A DNA stretch of 64,000 nt. Origin: Pseudomonas entomophila (GTDB lineage: Bacteria; Pseudomonadota; Gammaproteobacteria; Pseudomonadales; Pseudomonadaceae). The translations under genes were made by a program, and so were the position numbers. Below, piece by piece: positions 15,786-24,453 of the stretch. The first letter of the stretch is position 1. Every line of letters begins with the position of its first letter. The notes below the pieces were generated by a model, which was given only the letters and a program-made list of their open reading frames with translations, was not told where the DNA came from and searched no databases. Location: contig NZ_JARPQB010000009.1 of NCBI RefSeq assembly GCF_029478665.1, positions 1-64,000 of the forward strand. The letters run 5' to 3'.

Positions 15786-16979
15786 ATGAACACCCCGACA
15801 TTGAGTCGTGCCCTGATCCTGCTGATGGCCACCGCCACCGGCCTGGCCGTGGCCAGCAACTACTACGCCCAACCGCTGCTGCACAGCATCGCCGAGCAGT
15901 TCGGCCTGAGCACCGCCAGCGCCGGCACCATCGTCATCGCCGCACAGCTGAGCTACGGCGCCGGCCTGCTGTTGCTGGCGCCGCTGGGCGACCTGTTCGA
16001 ACAACGCCGGCTGATCGTGACCATGGTGCTGATCGCCACCGTGGGCCTGGTGATCAGCGCCTACGCGCCGAGCCTGCCATGGTTGCTCCTCGGCACGGCA
16101 TTGACCGGGCTGTTCTCCGTGGTGGCGCAGGTGCTGGTGCCCCTGGCTGCCGCCCTGAGCGCCCCGGAACAACGCGGCCGCGCGGTGGGCACGCTGATGA
16201 GCGGCCTGCTGCTGGGCATCCTGCTGGCCCGCACCGCCGCCGGTTTCATGGCCGAGCTGGGCGGCTGGCGCAGCATCTACGTGCTGGCGGCAGTGCTGAT
16301 GGCGATCACCGCCCTGGCGCTGTATCGCAGCCTGCCGCAGCACCGCAGCCATGCCGGCCTGAAGTACCCGGCGCTGATCGGCTCGGTGTTCCGGCTGTTC
16401 GTCGAAGAGCCGGTGCTGCGCCTGCGCTCGCTGCTGGGGCTGTTGGCGTTCAGTCTGTTCGCCCTGTTCTGGACGCCGCTGGCGTTCCTGCTGAGCAGAG
16501 AGCCCTACCACTACGCCGACGCGGTGATCGGCCTGTTCGGCCTGGCCGGCGCGGTGGGCGCGCTGGCGGCCAACTGGGCCGGGCGCCTGGCCGACCGTGG
16601 CAAGGGCGCGCTAGGGACCACGGTGGGGCTGGTGGCGCTGTTGCTGTCGTGGGTGCCGCTGGGCTTTGCGCAAAGCTCACTGGTGGCGCTGCTGGTGGGC
16701 GTGCTGGTGCTGGACCTGGCGGTGCAGTTGATCCACGTGAGCAACCAGAATGCGGTGATCGCGCTGCGCCCCGAAGCGCGGACGCGGCTCAACGCCGGGT
16801 ACATCACCTGCTACTTCATCGGTGGCGCACTGGGTTCGTTGCTGGGGACGCAGCTGTTCGAGGTGCATGGCTGGATGGGGATCGTCGTCGCCGGGCTGGT
16901 GATCGGAGCCCTGGCGCTACTGGTGTGGGGGCTGGCGGAGCGCAAGCGGGTGAAGGTGGCGCCCAGCGCAGCCCTTTGA
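15786..16979 (+). CDS. MFS transporter, drug/sugar efflux type
   Basis: The 397-residue inner membrane protein has twelve predicted hydrophobic helices. Landmarks are ASNYYAQPLLHSI in the first loop, PLGDLFEQRRLI (motif A between helices 2 and 3) and a GRAVGTLMSGLLLGILLART stretch in helix 5. These fit the EmrD/YdhP-like efflux group in Pseudomonas. Substrate unknown. The ATG at 15786 is preceded by GAGAGCGCCC. Regulation by the divergent LysR gene is inferred from position. Confidence 0.9.
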   Translation: MNTPTLSRALILLMATATGLAVASNYYAQPLLHSIAEQFGLSTASAGTIVIAAQLSYGAGLLLLAPLGDLFEQRRLIVTMVLIATVGLVISAYAPSLPWLLLGTALTGLFSVVAQVLVPLAAALSAPEQRGRAVGTLMSGLLLGILLARTAAGFMAELGGWRSIYVLAAVLMAITALALYRSLPQHRSHAGLKYPALIGSVFRLFVEEPVLRLRSLLGLLAFSLFALFWTPLAFLLSREPYHYADAVIGLFGLAGAVGALAANWAGRLADRGKGALGTTVGLVALLLSWVPLGFAQSSLVALLVGVLVLDLAVQLIHVSNQNAVIALRPEARTRLNAGYITCYFIGGALGSLLGTQLFEVHGWMGIVVAGLVIGALALLVWGLAERKRVKVAPSAAL

Positions 16980-16992
16980 GCTGACACAGCCT

Positions 16993-17080
16993 CTGTAGGA
17001 GCGGCTTCAGCCGCGATCACCCGCAAAGCGGGTGGCAGATACCGCGTTGCGTGCATCGCGGCTGAAGCCGCTCCTACAGG
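16993..17080. repeat. Inverted REP pair, GCGGCTTCAGCCGC type
   Basis: GTAGGAGCGGCTTCAGCCGC and its exact inverted copy flank a CCCGCAAAGCGGG core. It separates the MFS gene and the convergent aprF stop. Confidence 0.92.
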
Positions 17081-17087
17081 TTCCCCT

Positions 17088-18437
17088 TCAGGATTTACCG
17101 CCCAGGAACGCCTCGTCCACCCGCGCCAGTTGCGTCTCGCTCAACACACCCGCCTCGTAGTGCAGCTTGATCCATGCCAGCAGGTAGTCATACCGCGCCT
17201 GGGCCAGGTCGCGCCGGGTGGTGGCCAGTTGCTGCTCGGCATTGAGCACGTCCAGGTTGACCCGCTCGCCGCCCTGCACGCTCTTACGGGTCGACACCAC
17301 CAGCGCCTCGGCCGCCACCAGCGCCCGTTCATAGGCGCGCAGGCGGCTGGCGCCCGACTCGCAGGCGTTGTACTGCTTGCGCAACTCGATCAGGGTGCTG
17401 CGGGTCTGCCCGTCCAGCTCGTACTCGGCCTGCTCCAGGTGACGGCTGGCCTGACGCGTCGAGGCCGACACCCCGCCGCCGGCGAAGATCGGCACGCTGA
17501 CCTCGATCCCCACGGTATTGGTGTCGTAGCGCTGGTTGTAGGTGTTGCCGCTGTCCGACTCCTGGCGCCGCGAAGTGGCGAAGGCCGTGACCCTGGGCAG
17601 GTGCCCGGCACGGTTGCGCTGCACTTCGTAGCGCGCCACATCCAGGGCCTGGCGCGACGAAGCCAGTTGCGGGTTGTTGGCCAGGGCACGCTCCTGCCAG
17701 GCGCCGTAACCTGTCGGGTCGACCAGCGGCAGGGCGAAGCCGACACGCAGCGGTGCCAGGTCCTCGACGCGCACGGCCGGTTCGCCGATCAACGCACCCA
17801 GCTCGCGCAGGGCGGCATCCTGGTTGTTGCGCGCCTGGATTTCCTCGGCGTCTGCCAGCTCGTAACGGGCCTGGGCTTCGAGGATGTCGGTGCGGGTGCC
17901 CTCGCCGGCATCGAACAGCCGCTGGTTCTGCTGGAACTGCTGGCGGTAGGCTTGCTTGCTGGCCACGCTGATACCGATCTGGTCCTCGGCGAACAGCGCC
18001 TGGGTATAGCTGGTCATCACCCGCACCAACAACTGCTGGCTCTGGTCGCGGAAGGTTTCGTCGGCGAACAGCGCCTGGGCCACGCCCTTGCGGTAGGCCG
18101 AATAGGCTTCGTAGTCGAACAGCGGCTGCTGGAGGATGAAACTGGAGCCCATACTGTTGTAGTTGCGGTCTTCTTCCTGGCGCCGCGAATCCCCCAGGTA
18201 CTTCACCTTGGAGTCGTTGCGGCCCTTGTTGTAGTTGTAGTTCAGGGTTGGCAGCAAGCCGGCGCGGCCGATGGCGCGGTACTCCTGGCCGGCCTGCTGG
18301 GCCTTGAACGCGGCCAGGTAGGTGGGGTCGCGGCGCAGCGCCTGCTCGTAGATCTGGAACGGCCCCATGGCCGCCTGGGCGGCCACCGGCAGCCAGGCAC
18401 AGGCTGCCAGCAACCCGATCAGTGGGAACTTCTTCAC
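17088..18437 (-). CDS. aprF: TolC-family outer membrane channel of the alkaline protease secretion system
   Basis: AprF is the outer membrane exit duct of the type I system that exports AprA. The 449-residue protein has a signal peptide (residues 1 to about 22, ending AAQA) and the two TolC repeats rich in helical segments; ANNPQLASSRQALDVARYEVQRNRAG is a typical start of the second repeat (key words ANNPQLASSRQALDVA). It is the last gene of the aprA-aprI-aprD-aprE-aprF order on the minus strand, ten bases after aprE. A REP pair follows. Confidence 0.93.
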   Translation of the reverse strand: MKKFPLIGLLAACAWLPVAAQAAMGPFQIYEQALRRDPTYLAAFKAQQAGQEYRAIGRAGLLPTLNYNYNKGRNDSKVKYLGDSRRQEEDRNYNSMGSSFILQQPLFDYEAYSAYRKGVAQALFADETFRDQSQQLLVRVMTSYTQALFAEDQIGISVASKQAYRQQFQQNQRLFDAGEGTRTDILEAQARYELADAEEIQARNNQDAALRELGALIGEPAVRVEDLAPLRVGFALPLVDPTGYGAWQERALANNPQLASSRQALDVARYEVQRNRAGHLPRVTAFATSRRQESDSGNTYNQRYDTNTVGIEVSVPIFAGGGVSASTRQASRHLEQAEYELDGQTRSTLIELRKQYNACESGASRLRAYERALVAAEALVVSTRKSVQGGERVNLDVLNAEQQLATTRRDLAQARYDYLLAWIKLHYEAGVLSETQLARVDEAFLGGKS

Positions 18438-18447
18438 TGGGCGGTCC

Positions 18448-19740
18448 TTATTGTTCGGTCAAAGCAGTGCCTGCACGGTCGAGCAGGGGTTTGAACAGGT
18501 AGTTGAGCAGCGAACGCTCGCCGGTGCGCACGAACAGCTCGGCCGGCATGCCCGGGCGGATCGCCAGCCCTTGCAGGCGCGCCAGCGCTTCTTCGCTGAC
18601 GGTGCTGCGCAACACGTAGTACGGCTGGCCGCTGCGCTCGTCGATCAACTGGTCGGCCGACACCAGCGCCACCTCCCCCGTGACCCGCGGCGTGCGGTTC
18701 TGGTTGAAGGCGGTGAACAGGATGTCCACCGGCAGTTGCGGCGCGACCTTGTCCACCAGGTTGACCGGCAGGCGCCCTTCCACTTCCAGCGCGGTACCTT
18801 GGGGCACGATCTCGAGCAACGTGTCGCCGGGGCGCACGACAGCGCCTTCGGTGTGCACGCCAAGGTTGACCGCGATGCCGTCGGCCGGCGCCTGGATTTC
18901 GCTGTGCTGCAACTCGAAGCGCGCCGAGTTGAGCTGTTGCTCCAGGGTGGCAGCCTTGACCTGGGCTTCGGCCAGTTGCGTGCGCACCTCTTTCTGGTAT
19001 TCCTCGCGACGCTGCGCAAGGTTCAGCCGCGACTCGACGATCACCTGCTCCAGCCGCGCGCTCTCGCCGGCGTTCTGCGCCAGGTCGCGCTGCACCTGGG
19101 ACAGCTGGCGCTGGTACTCCAGCACACGGTTGCGCGGAATGTAGCCGTCGCCGGCCAGCGGGCGCAGGTTGTCCAGTTGCTCGCGCAGCGAGTCGACCTG
19201 GGCCTGCAGGTCGCTGCGGGCACGGCGCATGCCGGCCAGTTGGGCCTGGGAGCCGTCGATACTGGCAGCCAATGCGCCCTGCTCGCGGGCCTGGGCCTGG
19301 CGGCGGCTGTCGAACAGCTGGCGCTGGCCTTCCAGGATCAAGCCGAGCTTGGCGTCGGCATCCTCGACCAGGTCGGCGGGAAACTGCACCTGCCCGAGGT
19401 TGTCGCGTTCGCTCTGCCAGCGCGCCAGGCTGGCACGGGTCATGCGGTACTGGGCCTGCAACGCGTCGACATCGGCCTGCACCTGGGTGCGGTCGAGGCG
19501 GAACAGCGGCTCGCCCTGGCGCACCTGCTGGCCCTCGCTGACCAGGATCCGGCTGACCACGCCACCGGCCATGGACTGCACCGCCTTGCGCTTGCCCGAG
19601 ACCACCACGGTGCCTTGCACCGGCACCCCCTGGTCGAGCGGGGCCAGGCTGGCCCAGGCCATGAAACCACCGAAACCGACCAGCGTCAGCACCCAGCCCA
19701 GGCGCACATGAAAGCGCGCGTCACGTTCATGCCGGCTCAT
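18448..19740 (-). CDS. aprE: HlyD-family membrane fusion protein of the protease secretion system
   Basis: AprE bridges the AprD ATPase and the AprF channel. The 430-residue protein has a short cytoplasmic N-terminus (MSRHERDARF), one transmembrane helix at about residues 13-33, then the split lipoyl/beta-barrel domain around a long coiled coil (about residues 90-290) and the C-terminal RTPRVTGEVALVSADQ barrel typical of the HlyD/PrtE family. I chose the ATG at 19740, which overlaps the aprD stop as ATGA, so the two genes are translationally coupled. A longer frame runs inside aprD and is not used. Confidence 0.94.
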   Translation of the reverse strand: MSRHERDARFHVRLGWVLTLVGFGGFMAWASLAPLDQGVPVQGTVVVSGKRKAVQSMAGGVVSRILVSEGQQVRQGEPLFRLDRTQVQADVDALQAQYRMTRASLARWQSERDNLGQVQFPADLVEDADAKLGLILEGQRQLFDSRRQAQAREQGALAASIDGSQAQLAGMRRARSDLQAQVDSLREQLDNLRPLAGDGYIPRNRVLEYQRQLSQVQRDLAQNAGESARLEQVIVESRLNLAQRREEYQKEVRTQLAEAQVKAATLEQQLNSARFELQHSEIQAPADGIAVNLGVHTEGAVVRPGDTLLEIVPQGTALEVEGRLPVNLVDKVAPQLPVDILFTAFNQNRTPRVTGEVALVSADQLIDERSGQPYYVLRSTVSEEALARLQGLAIRPGMPAELFVRTGERSLLNYLFKPLLDRAGTALTEQ

Positions 19741-21458
19741 GCGCCACCTCCGGCCTGCAGCGGTCGTTGCGCCGGCCCCTGGCCGAGCGCGTGGAGAATG
19801 TCGCGCGCCGGGCCGAAGCCCTGCATGCGCCCTTCGTTCATTACCAGCAGCTTGTCGGCCTGGCCCAGCGCCGAGCTGCGGTGGGTCACCAGCACCACGG
19901 TGCGGCCCAGGGCCTTGAGCTGGAGGATGGCGTTGGCCAGGGCCGCCTCGCCGGGGCTGTCGAGGTTGGAGTTGGGCTCGTCGAGCACGATCAGGCACGG
20001 GTTGCCATACAACGCCCGGGCCAGGGCAATGCGCTGCTTCTGACCACCGGAGAGGTCGCCGCCATCTTCGCCCAGGCGTGTGTCGTAGCCCTTGGGCAGG
20101 CGCAGGATCAATTCATGCACCCCCGCCAGGCGCGCCGCCTCGACCACCTTGTGGCCGTCCAGCTCGCCAAAGCGGGCGATGTTTTCGGCGATGCTGCCGC
20201 GCAGCAGTTCGATGTTCTGCGGCAGGTAACCGATATGCGGGCCAAGGGCCTCGCGGTCCCATTGGTCGAGCTCGGCGCCATCCAGGCGCACATGCCCACC
20301 CAAGGTGGGCCAGACACCCACCAGGACCTTGGCCAGGGTCGACTTGCCGGAGCCCGAGGCACCGAGCACGCCCAGTAACTCGCCGGGTTCAAGCTGGAAA
20401 TGCACTTGCTGCAACGTGGCCTGGGTGCGCCCAGGCGGCGCGGCGCTCATCTGTTCCACGGTCAACTGCCCGGTCGGTGTCGGCAGCGGCATCGGCACAG
20501 GTGCTTCGGGGTGGTCGCGCAGCAGGCTGTCCAGGCGCTGGTAGGCCAGCTGGGCACCGCTCCACTGCTTCCACACGGCGATCAATTGGTCGATCGGGGC
20601 GAGCACCCGGCCCATCAGGATGGAACCGGCGATCATCATGCCCGGGGTCATCTGCCCCTCGATCACCAGCAGGGCACCCAGGCCCAGCACCAGCGATTGC
20701 AGGCACAGGCGCAGGCCCTTGCTGGTGGCGGTGATCACCGCCGAGGTGTCGCTGGCCTTGTTCTGCAGGTCGAGGAAGCGCCCGTGCAGGTCGAACCAAC
20801 GCCGACGCAGGGCCGCGAGCATGCCCATGGCCTGGATGCTCTCGGCACTCTGCAACTGGCTACCGGCCAGCAGCGTCGATTGCTGCTGGATGCCGCTGGC
20901 TTCGACCAGGGTCTTGTGGGTGAGGCGTTCGTTGAGCACGGCCAGGGCGATCAGCAGCAGCGCGCCGACGGTGGCCATCACCCCCAGCCAGACGTTGAAG
21001 GCGAAGATCACCGCCAGGTAGATGGGGAACCACGGGGCGTCGAAGAAGGCGAACAACGCAGGGCCGGTGACGAACTGGCGCAGTTGCGTGAGGTCGCCCA
21101 AGGCCTGCCCGGCCGCGCCATCGCGATGGCGCAAGTTGCGTTCGAAGGCGGCACGATAGACATTCAGGTTGAAACTTTTTTCCAGCTGGTTGCCTACCCG
21201 GATAACAATGAAACTGCGCACGGCTTCAAGCCCGCCGATATATACGAAGAAGCCGACGACCATCAGGGTGAGTACCCATAAAGTTGTAGTGTTCTGTGAA
21301 CTCAGTACACGGTCGTACACTTGAAGCATATAAATGGACGGCACCAGCATCAGGATATTGATCAAGGCTGTGAAACAGCCAACGCTGATCAACGTCGACT
21401 TATGTTCGCCGAGCGCTGCCCACAAAGGCGCCCCGGGCTTCCTGCTCGGTAGTTTCAT
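19737..21458 (-). CDS. aprD: Type I secretion ABC transporter (permease plus ATPase)
   Basis: AprD energises export of AprA across the inner membrane and recognises its uncleaved C-terminal signal. At 573 residues it is a half-transporter: about six transmembrane helices in the first 300 residues, then an ATPase with Walker A GASGSGKST, the signature LSGGQKQRIALARAL and Walker B LIVLDEPNSNLD. There is no N-terminal C39-like domain, as in the PrtD branch. It begins 44 bases after the aprI stop and its own stop overlaps aprE. Confidence 0.95.
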   Translation of the reverse strand: MKLPSRKPGAPLWAALGEHKSTLISVGCFTALINILMLVPSIYMLQVYDRVLSSQNTTTLWVLTLMVVGFFVYIGGLEAVRSFIVIRVGNQLEKSFNLNVYRAAFERNLRHRDGAAGQALGDLTQLRQFVTGPALFAFFDAPWFPIYLAVIFAFNVWLGVMATVGALLLIALAVLNERLTHKTLVEASGIQQQSTLLAGSQLQSAESIQAMGMLAALRRRWFDLHGRFLDLQNKASDTSAVITATSKGLRLCLQSLVLGLGALLVIEGQMTPGMMIAGSILMGRVLAPIDQLIAVWKQWSGAQLAYQRLDSLLRDHPEAPVPMPLPTPTGQLTVEQMSAAPPGRTQATLQQVHFQLEPGELLGVLGASGSGKSTLAKVLVGVWPTLGGHVRLDGAELDQWDREALGPHIGYLPQNIELLRGSIAENIARFGELDGHKVVEAARLAGVHELILRLPKGYDTRLGEDGGDLSGGQKQRIALARALYGNPCLIVLDEPNSNLDSPGEAALANAILQLKALGRTVVLVTHRSSALGQADKLLVMNEGRMQGFGPARDILHALGQGPAQRPLQAGGGA

Positions 21459-21502
21459 ATTTCGCCCTTTTAACCCGACCCCGTGAAAGTGCCGGGCTGG
21501 GT

Positions 21503-21880
21503 TTATTTGTCCAGGCGCTCGAGCACCAGTTGAGTCCCTTTTGGCGTGGTCCAGCCGTAGCGATTTGCGCCTTCGCGGCTGAAGTGCACCACGGTGCTGC
21601 CATCACCACCCACCAGGGCCAGCGTATCGGGGGTCACCAGCCAGCTACCGGGGCGCAGGCCCAGCAGGCGCTCGGCGCACGCCAGGTCGCCGTCCAGCTT
21701 GCCTTCGCTGGCGGCCAGGCGCAGGTCGCAGGCCTGTGCCTTTTGTTGTTCGGGGTAAAGCTGCCAACGCCCGGCCAGTTGCGCGGCGTTGGGGAGTAGC
21801 AGGCTGCTCGCCATACCTACCTCGGTCATCAACATCAATGGAATCGCGGCCAGCGCGATGATTCGTTCGATAGTTCGCAT
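21503..21880 (-). CDS. aprI: Periplasmic inhibitor of alkaline metalloprotease
   Basis: AprI-family inhibitors occupy the active site of serralysin proteases with their mature N-terminus. The 125-residue precursor starts MRTIERIIALA, has a signal peptide ending near GMA, and the mature form would begin SSLLLPNAAQLAGRW, matching the Ser-Ser-Leu start of known inhibitors. Two cysteines (ACDLRL and LACAERLL) fit the conserved disulfide. I chose the ATG at 21880; the open frame upstream of it reaches into aprA. It is placed directly after aprA, as in other apr loci. Confidence 0.93.
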   Translation of the reverse strand: MRTIERIIALAAIPLMLMTEVGMASSLLLPNAAQLAGRWQLYPEQQKAQACDLRLAASEGKLDGDLACAERLLGLRPGSWLVTPDTLALVGGDGSTVVHFSREGANRYGWTTPKGTQLVLERLDK

Positions 21881-21901
21881 CCGTCGACCTCGTCGGCAGA
21901 A

Positions 21902-21925
21902 GGGGCGACGCTCGCGCGCCGCCCC
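21902..21925 (-). promoter_or_regulatory. Hairpin between aprA and aprI
   Basis: GGGGCG and CGCCCC form a GC-only stem that starts nine bases past the aprA stop codon. No U run follows, so it is not a standard terminator. It could stabilise the 3' end of aprA mRNA or reduce read-through into aprI-aprDEF. Confidence 0.45.
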
Positions 21926-21933
21926 CACCTGCA

Positions 21934-23391
21934 TCAGACCACGATGTCGGTGACAGCGGCCTGGCCAACGGTAGTCACCAGGAAGTCAGCCGAGCTGTTC
22001 CCGGTGAAGTCGATGGACAGGCTGCCCAGGTTGGTGCCCTGGTCGTAGCTCAGCACGGCTTCGCCGGCATGGCCGGTGAAGGCGTTGACGAACTGCAGCG
22101 GCAGCTTGTTCACGGCGAACGCGGAAATCGCCGACAGGTCGATCTTGTCCTGACCCGAGGTGAAGTCCATGATCCGGTCCGGCGCGGCCTTGGTGGAATC
22201 GCTGATAGCGCCAAACACGAAGGTGTCCGCGCCAGTGCCGCCCCACAGCTGGTCGGCACCGCCACCACCGTAGATGATGTCGTTGCCGGCACCACCCTTG
22301 AGCACGTTGGCCAGCGCGTTGCCGATCAGCAGGTCGTTGCCCGAACCGCCGAAGGCATTTTCGATGGTCACGCCCTTGGCGATGGACACGTTACCGATCA
22401 TGCCGCCAACATCGGAGAACGACGCTTCGTTGAGGTTGATCTTCTGGTTCTGGGTGAACCCGGAGAAATCGAAGGTGTCGTTGCCGCCACCGTCCCACAC
22501 CGAGAAGACCAGCTTCGACGAGGCCGAGGTGGCCGAGTAGAAGTCGCGTTCAGCGGTGGAGTTGAAGCCGTAGGTGGTGTCGCCGGCACGGGTGGCGTAG
22601 TTGGCGCCGTAGAGCTTCTGGATCGCCAGGATGTCGTCCATCAGCGGGGCCGAGGCGTAGTACTGACCGCCGCCCTTGACGAAGTTCTGCCCGTTGTTGC
22701 TTTCGCTCCAGTAGCTCATGACGCTGTAGCCACGGGTGTCCTGGGCGTAATCGGCATTGGCGTAGGTCGGGTTGCCCTGGCCGGCGTTGTAGTCGCCGGG
22801 GTGGGACAGGCCGAGCACGTGGCCGATTTCGTGGGTCAGGGTTTGACGCCCGTAGTTGCCGGTACCCGGGGTGGTGTTGACCTGGTAGCTGTTGTTGATC
22901 AGGTACCAGGATTCACCCTTGTGCGAGCCCGGGGTGTCGAACGGCAGGTAGGCGAACGCCGCGCCACCGTTGCTGGCGCTGAAGTTGCCGTAGGTCATGT
23001 GGCCGTCACCGCCCGATGCGGCCTCGGTGAAGGTGACCTTGGCCACGTCCGCCCAGGACTGCATGGAGAGCTTGGCCTGCTCTTTCTGCAGGTCGCTGAA
23101 CTGGCTGAAAGTGCCCAGCTTGCGCGTGTAGAAGTCGGCAGGCGCCTTGGTCAGGAAGGTGTACGAGAAGCTGATCGTGCCATCCTTGTTCAGGTCCTTC
23201 CAGGAGGCGCCATCACGCAGGATGTGATCGGCGGCCTGGTCGGCCGTGAAGGACTTCTTGCCATTGATTTTCGCGCCGCCGCGATCGTACTGGTGGGCAA
23301 AAGTATCAATCTGGCCGAAGGAAGAGCTCGGACCCTTCGGTTGCAGTGCGGAAACGGCCGAAACAATAGCGCTTTCTTTGACTTTCGACAT
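21934..23391 (-). CDS. aprA: Extracellular alkaline metalloprotease, serralysin family
   Basis: AprA is a secreted zinc protease of the M10B family; in P. entomophila it is known as an insect virulence factor. The 485-residue protein contains the zinc site [11 protein letters not shown] at residues 187-197, the Met-turn SVMSY at 223-227 and a block of RTX nonapeptide repeats ([36 protein letters not shown]) in the 375-425 region that bind calcium after export. It ends TDIVV, the type of hydrophobic C-terminus preceded by Asp recognised by AprD. The N-terminus has no signal peptide, as expected for type I secretion. I chose the ATG at 23391, preceded by AAGGAAG; a frame open to 23469 runs through the leader. 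Confidence 0.97.
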   Translation of the reverse strand: MSKVKESAIVSAVSALQPKGPSSSFGQIDTFAHQYDRGGAKINGKKSFTADQAADHILRDGASWKDLNKDGTISFSYTFLTKAPADFYTRKLGTFSQFSDLQKEQAKLSMQSWADVAKVTFTEAASGGDGHMTYGNFSASNGGAAFAYLPFDTPGSHKGESWYLINNSYQVNTTPGTGNYGRQTLTHEIGHVLGLSHPGDYNAGQGNPTYANADYAQDTRGYSVMSYWSESNNGQNFVKGGGQYYASAPLMDDILAIQKLYGANYATRAGDTTYGFNSTAERDFYSATSASSKLVFSVWDGGGNDTFDFSGFTQNQKINLNEASFSDVGGMIGNVSIAKGVTIENAFGGSGNDLLIGNALANVLKGGAGNDIIYGGGGADQLWGGTGADTFVFGAISDSTKAAPDRIMDFTSGQDKIDLSAISAFAVNKLPLQFVNAFTGHAGEAVLSYDQGTNLGSLSIDFTGNSSADFLVTTVGQAAVTDIVV

Positions 23392-23834
23392 GCAGATTAC
23401 TTCCTTGTTTACAAAAAAGCAGTTGATGTCAGACAGGAGTTTCCCAACTTGGCGAGAGCGTCCTGTCACTCGCCTTTATGCGGCGCAAAAAAACTGACAC
23501 ATGTTGAAACTACCTGTCCAGCCTTTTTTGGCTTCATTTTTTCGTTTTCGAACACGGTCACTGATTCGTATTTTTTTCCTCAAGCTGCGCTCTACCGGCC
23601 CCCGCTGATACAATCATTAGTTCTATTAATGAATCGATGACTAATTGGTCACCGAATCGAAGTTTACTTTCGAAAACGCGACTTTCGCTTGAACATCTCG
23701 ATCGCTGCTTCGTTCTAGGCGCTTAACTACGTGACAACCCGCCGCACGACCCTCCGTCGCCTGGCCGTTGACTTGTCAACGCCCCTGGCGCTCAGTAGGC
23801 GTTGGTCACAGCCCCTCCCTGACAGGACGACACA
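23392..23834. promoter_or_regulatory. aprA upstream region
   Basis: This 443-base gap is AT-rich compared with its surroundings and holds no convincing gene. It must carry the aprA promoter on the minus strand and that of the small gene at 23835 on the plus strand. A spaced inverted repeat (ATTAGT at 23616-23621 and ACTAAT at 23640-23645) is a weak operator candidate. I could not assign clear -35 and -10 boxes. Confidence 0.6.
23398..23408 (-). promoter_or_regulatory. RsmA/RsmE binding site over the aprA ribosome binding site
   Basis: The minus strand reads ACAAGGAAGTA, a full match to the published RsmA/CsrA consensus A/U-CANGGANG-U/A. Its GGA is part of the aprA Shine-Dalgarno sequence, six bases from the ATG. 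Two further GGA triplets lie upstream in the leader. Confidence 0.7.
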
Positions 23835-24212
23835 ATGACAAGACTCACGGTGCAATCCGGCGATTTCTTGCAAGGTGAAGGCGAGTATCGCAATGGAGCG
23901 CTCACACTCAAGACCCCTCGCAGCCCCTCGCCGGGCGAGCGCATTTCACTCACCCGCATCAAGGACCTGAGGTTGGCCAACCTCGAATCGACCCGCAGCC
24001 TGGGCAGCGCCCTGGGTTGGGGGGTGGCCGGAGCGCTGGTGGCCGGCCCGGTCGGCCTGCTCGCCGGGCTGCTGCTCGGCGGCAAGGAAGACGAAGTCAC
24101 CTTCGTCGCTACGTTCAAGGACGGGCGCAAGCTGATGGCCATCACCGATGGCAAGACCTGGTCGAAGATCGACGACAACTGGCGCAAGCATCAGCGTCCG
24201 GCCGCGGCCTGA
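23835..24212 (+). CDS. Hypothetical protein with glycine-rich hydrophobic segment
   Basis: I do not recognise a named family. The 125-residue protein has an N-terminal beta-rich region (GDFLQGEGEYRNGALTL), one glycine/alanine-rich hydrophobic stretch near residues 58-82 (ALGWGVAGALVAGPVGLLAGLLLG, a glycine-zipper-like helix) and a C-terminal FVATFKDGRKLMAITDGKTW segment. There is no signal peptide, so it is either a single-pass inner membrane protein or a protein with a buried hydrophobic helix. It is divergent from aprA across a 443-base AT-rich gap and has a REP pair after its stop. Function unknown. Confidence 0.75.
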   Translation: MTRLTVQSGDFLQGEGEYRNGALTLKTPRSPSPGERISLTRIKDLRLANLESTRSLGSALGWGVAGALVAGPVGLLAGLLLGGKEDEVTFVATFKDGRKLMAITDGKTWSKIDDNWRKHQRPAAA

Positions 24213-24248
24213 ATCGGCCCCCGCTCCGTTCGTTCTGACCGCTTCGTT

Positions 24249-24335
24249 CTGTAGGAGCGGCTTTAGCCGCGATCACCCGCAAAGCGGGTGCCGGGCACCG
24301 CGTTGCCTGCATCGCGGCTAAAGCCGCTCCTACAG
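24249..24335. repeat. Inverted REP pair, GCGGCTTTAGCCGC type
   Basis: GTAGGAGCGGCTTTAGCCGC and its exact inverted copy flank a CCCGCAAAGCGGG core. It lies about 120 bases upstream of the TonB-dependent receptor gene, inside its presumed promoter region. Confidence 0.92.
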
Positions 24336-24453
24336 AATTCGATTCCCCTGAAACATCGAATCCCATGCTTGGCAGCCTGCTACCATGGCGCCCTTTTGCC
24401 TGCCCGACAGCCGCCGACCGATAACGGCGCGTCCGCCTTCCAAGGAGCCTTGC

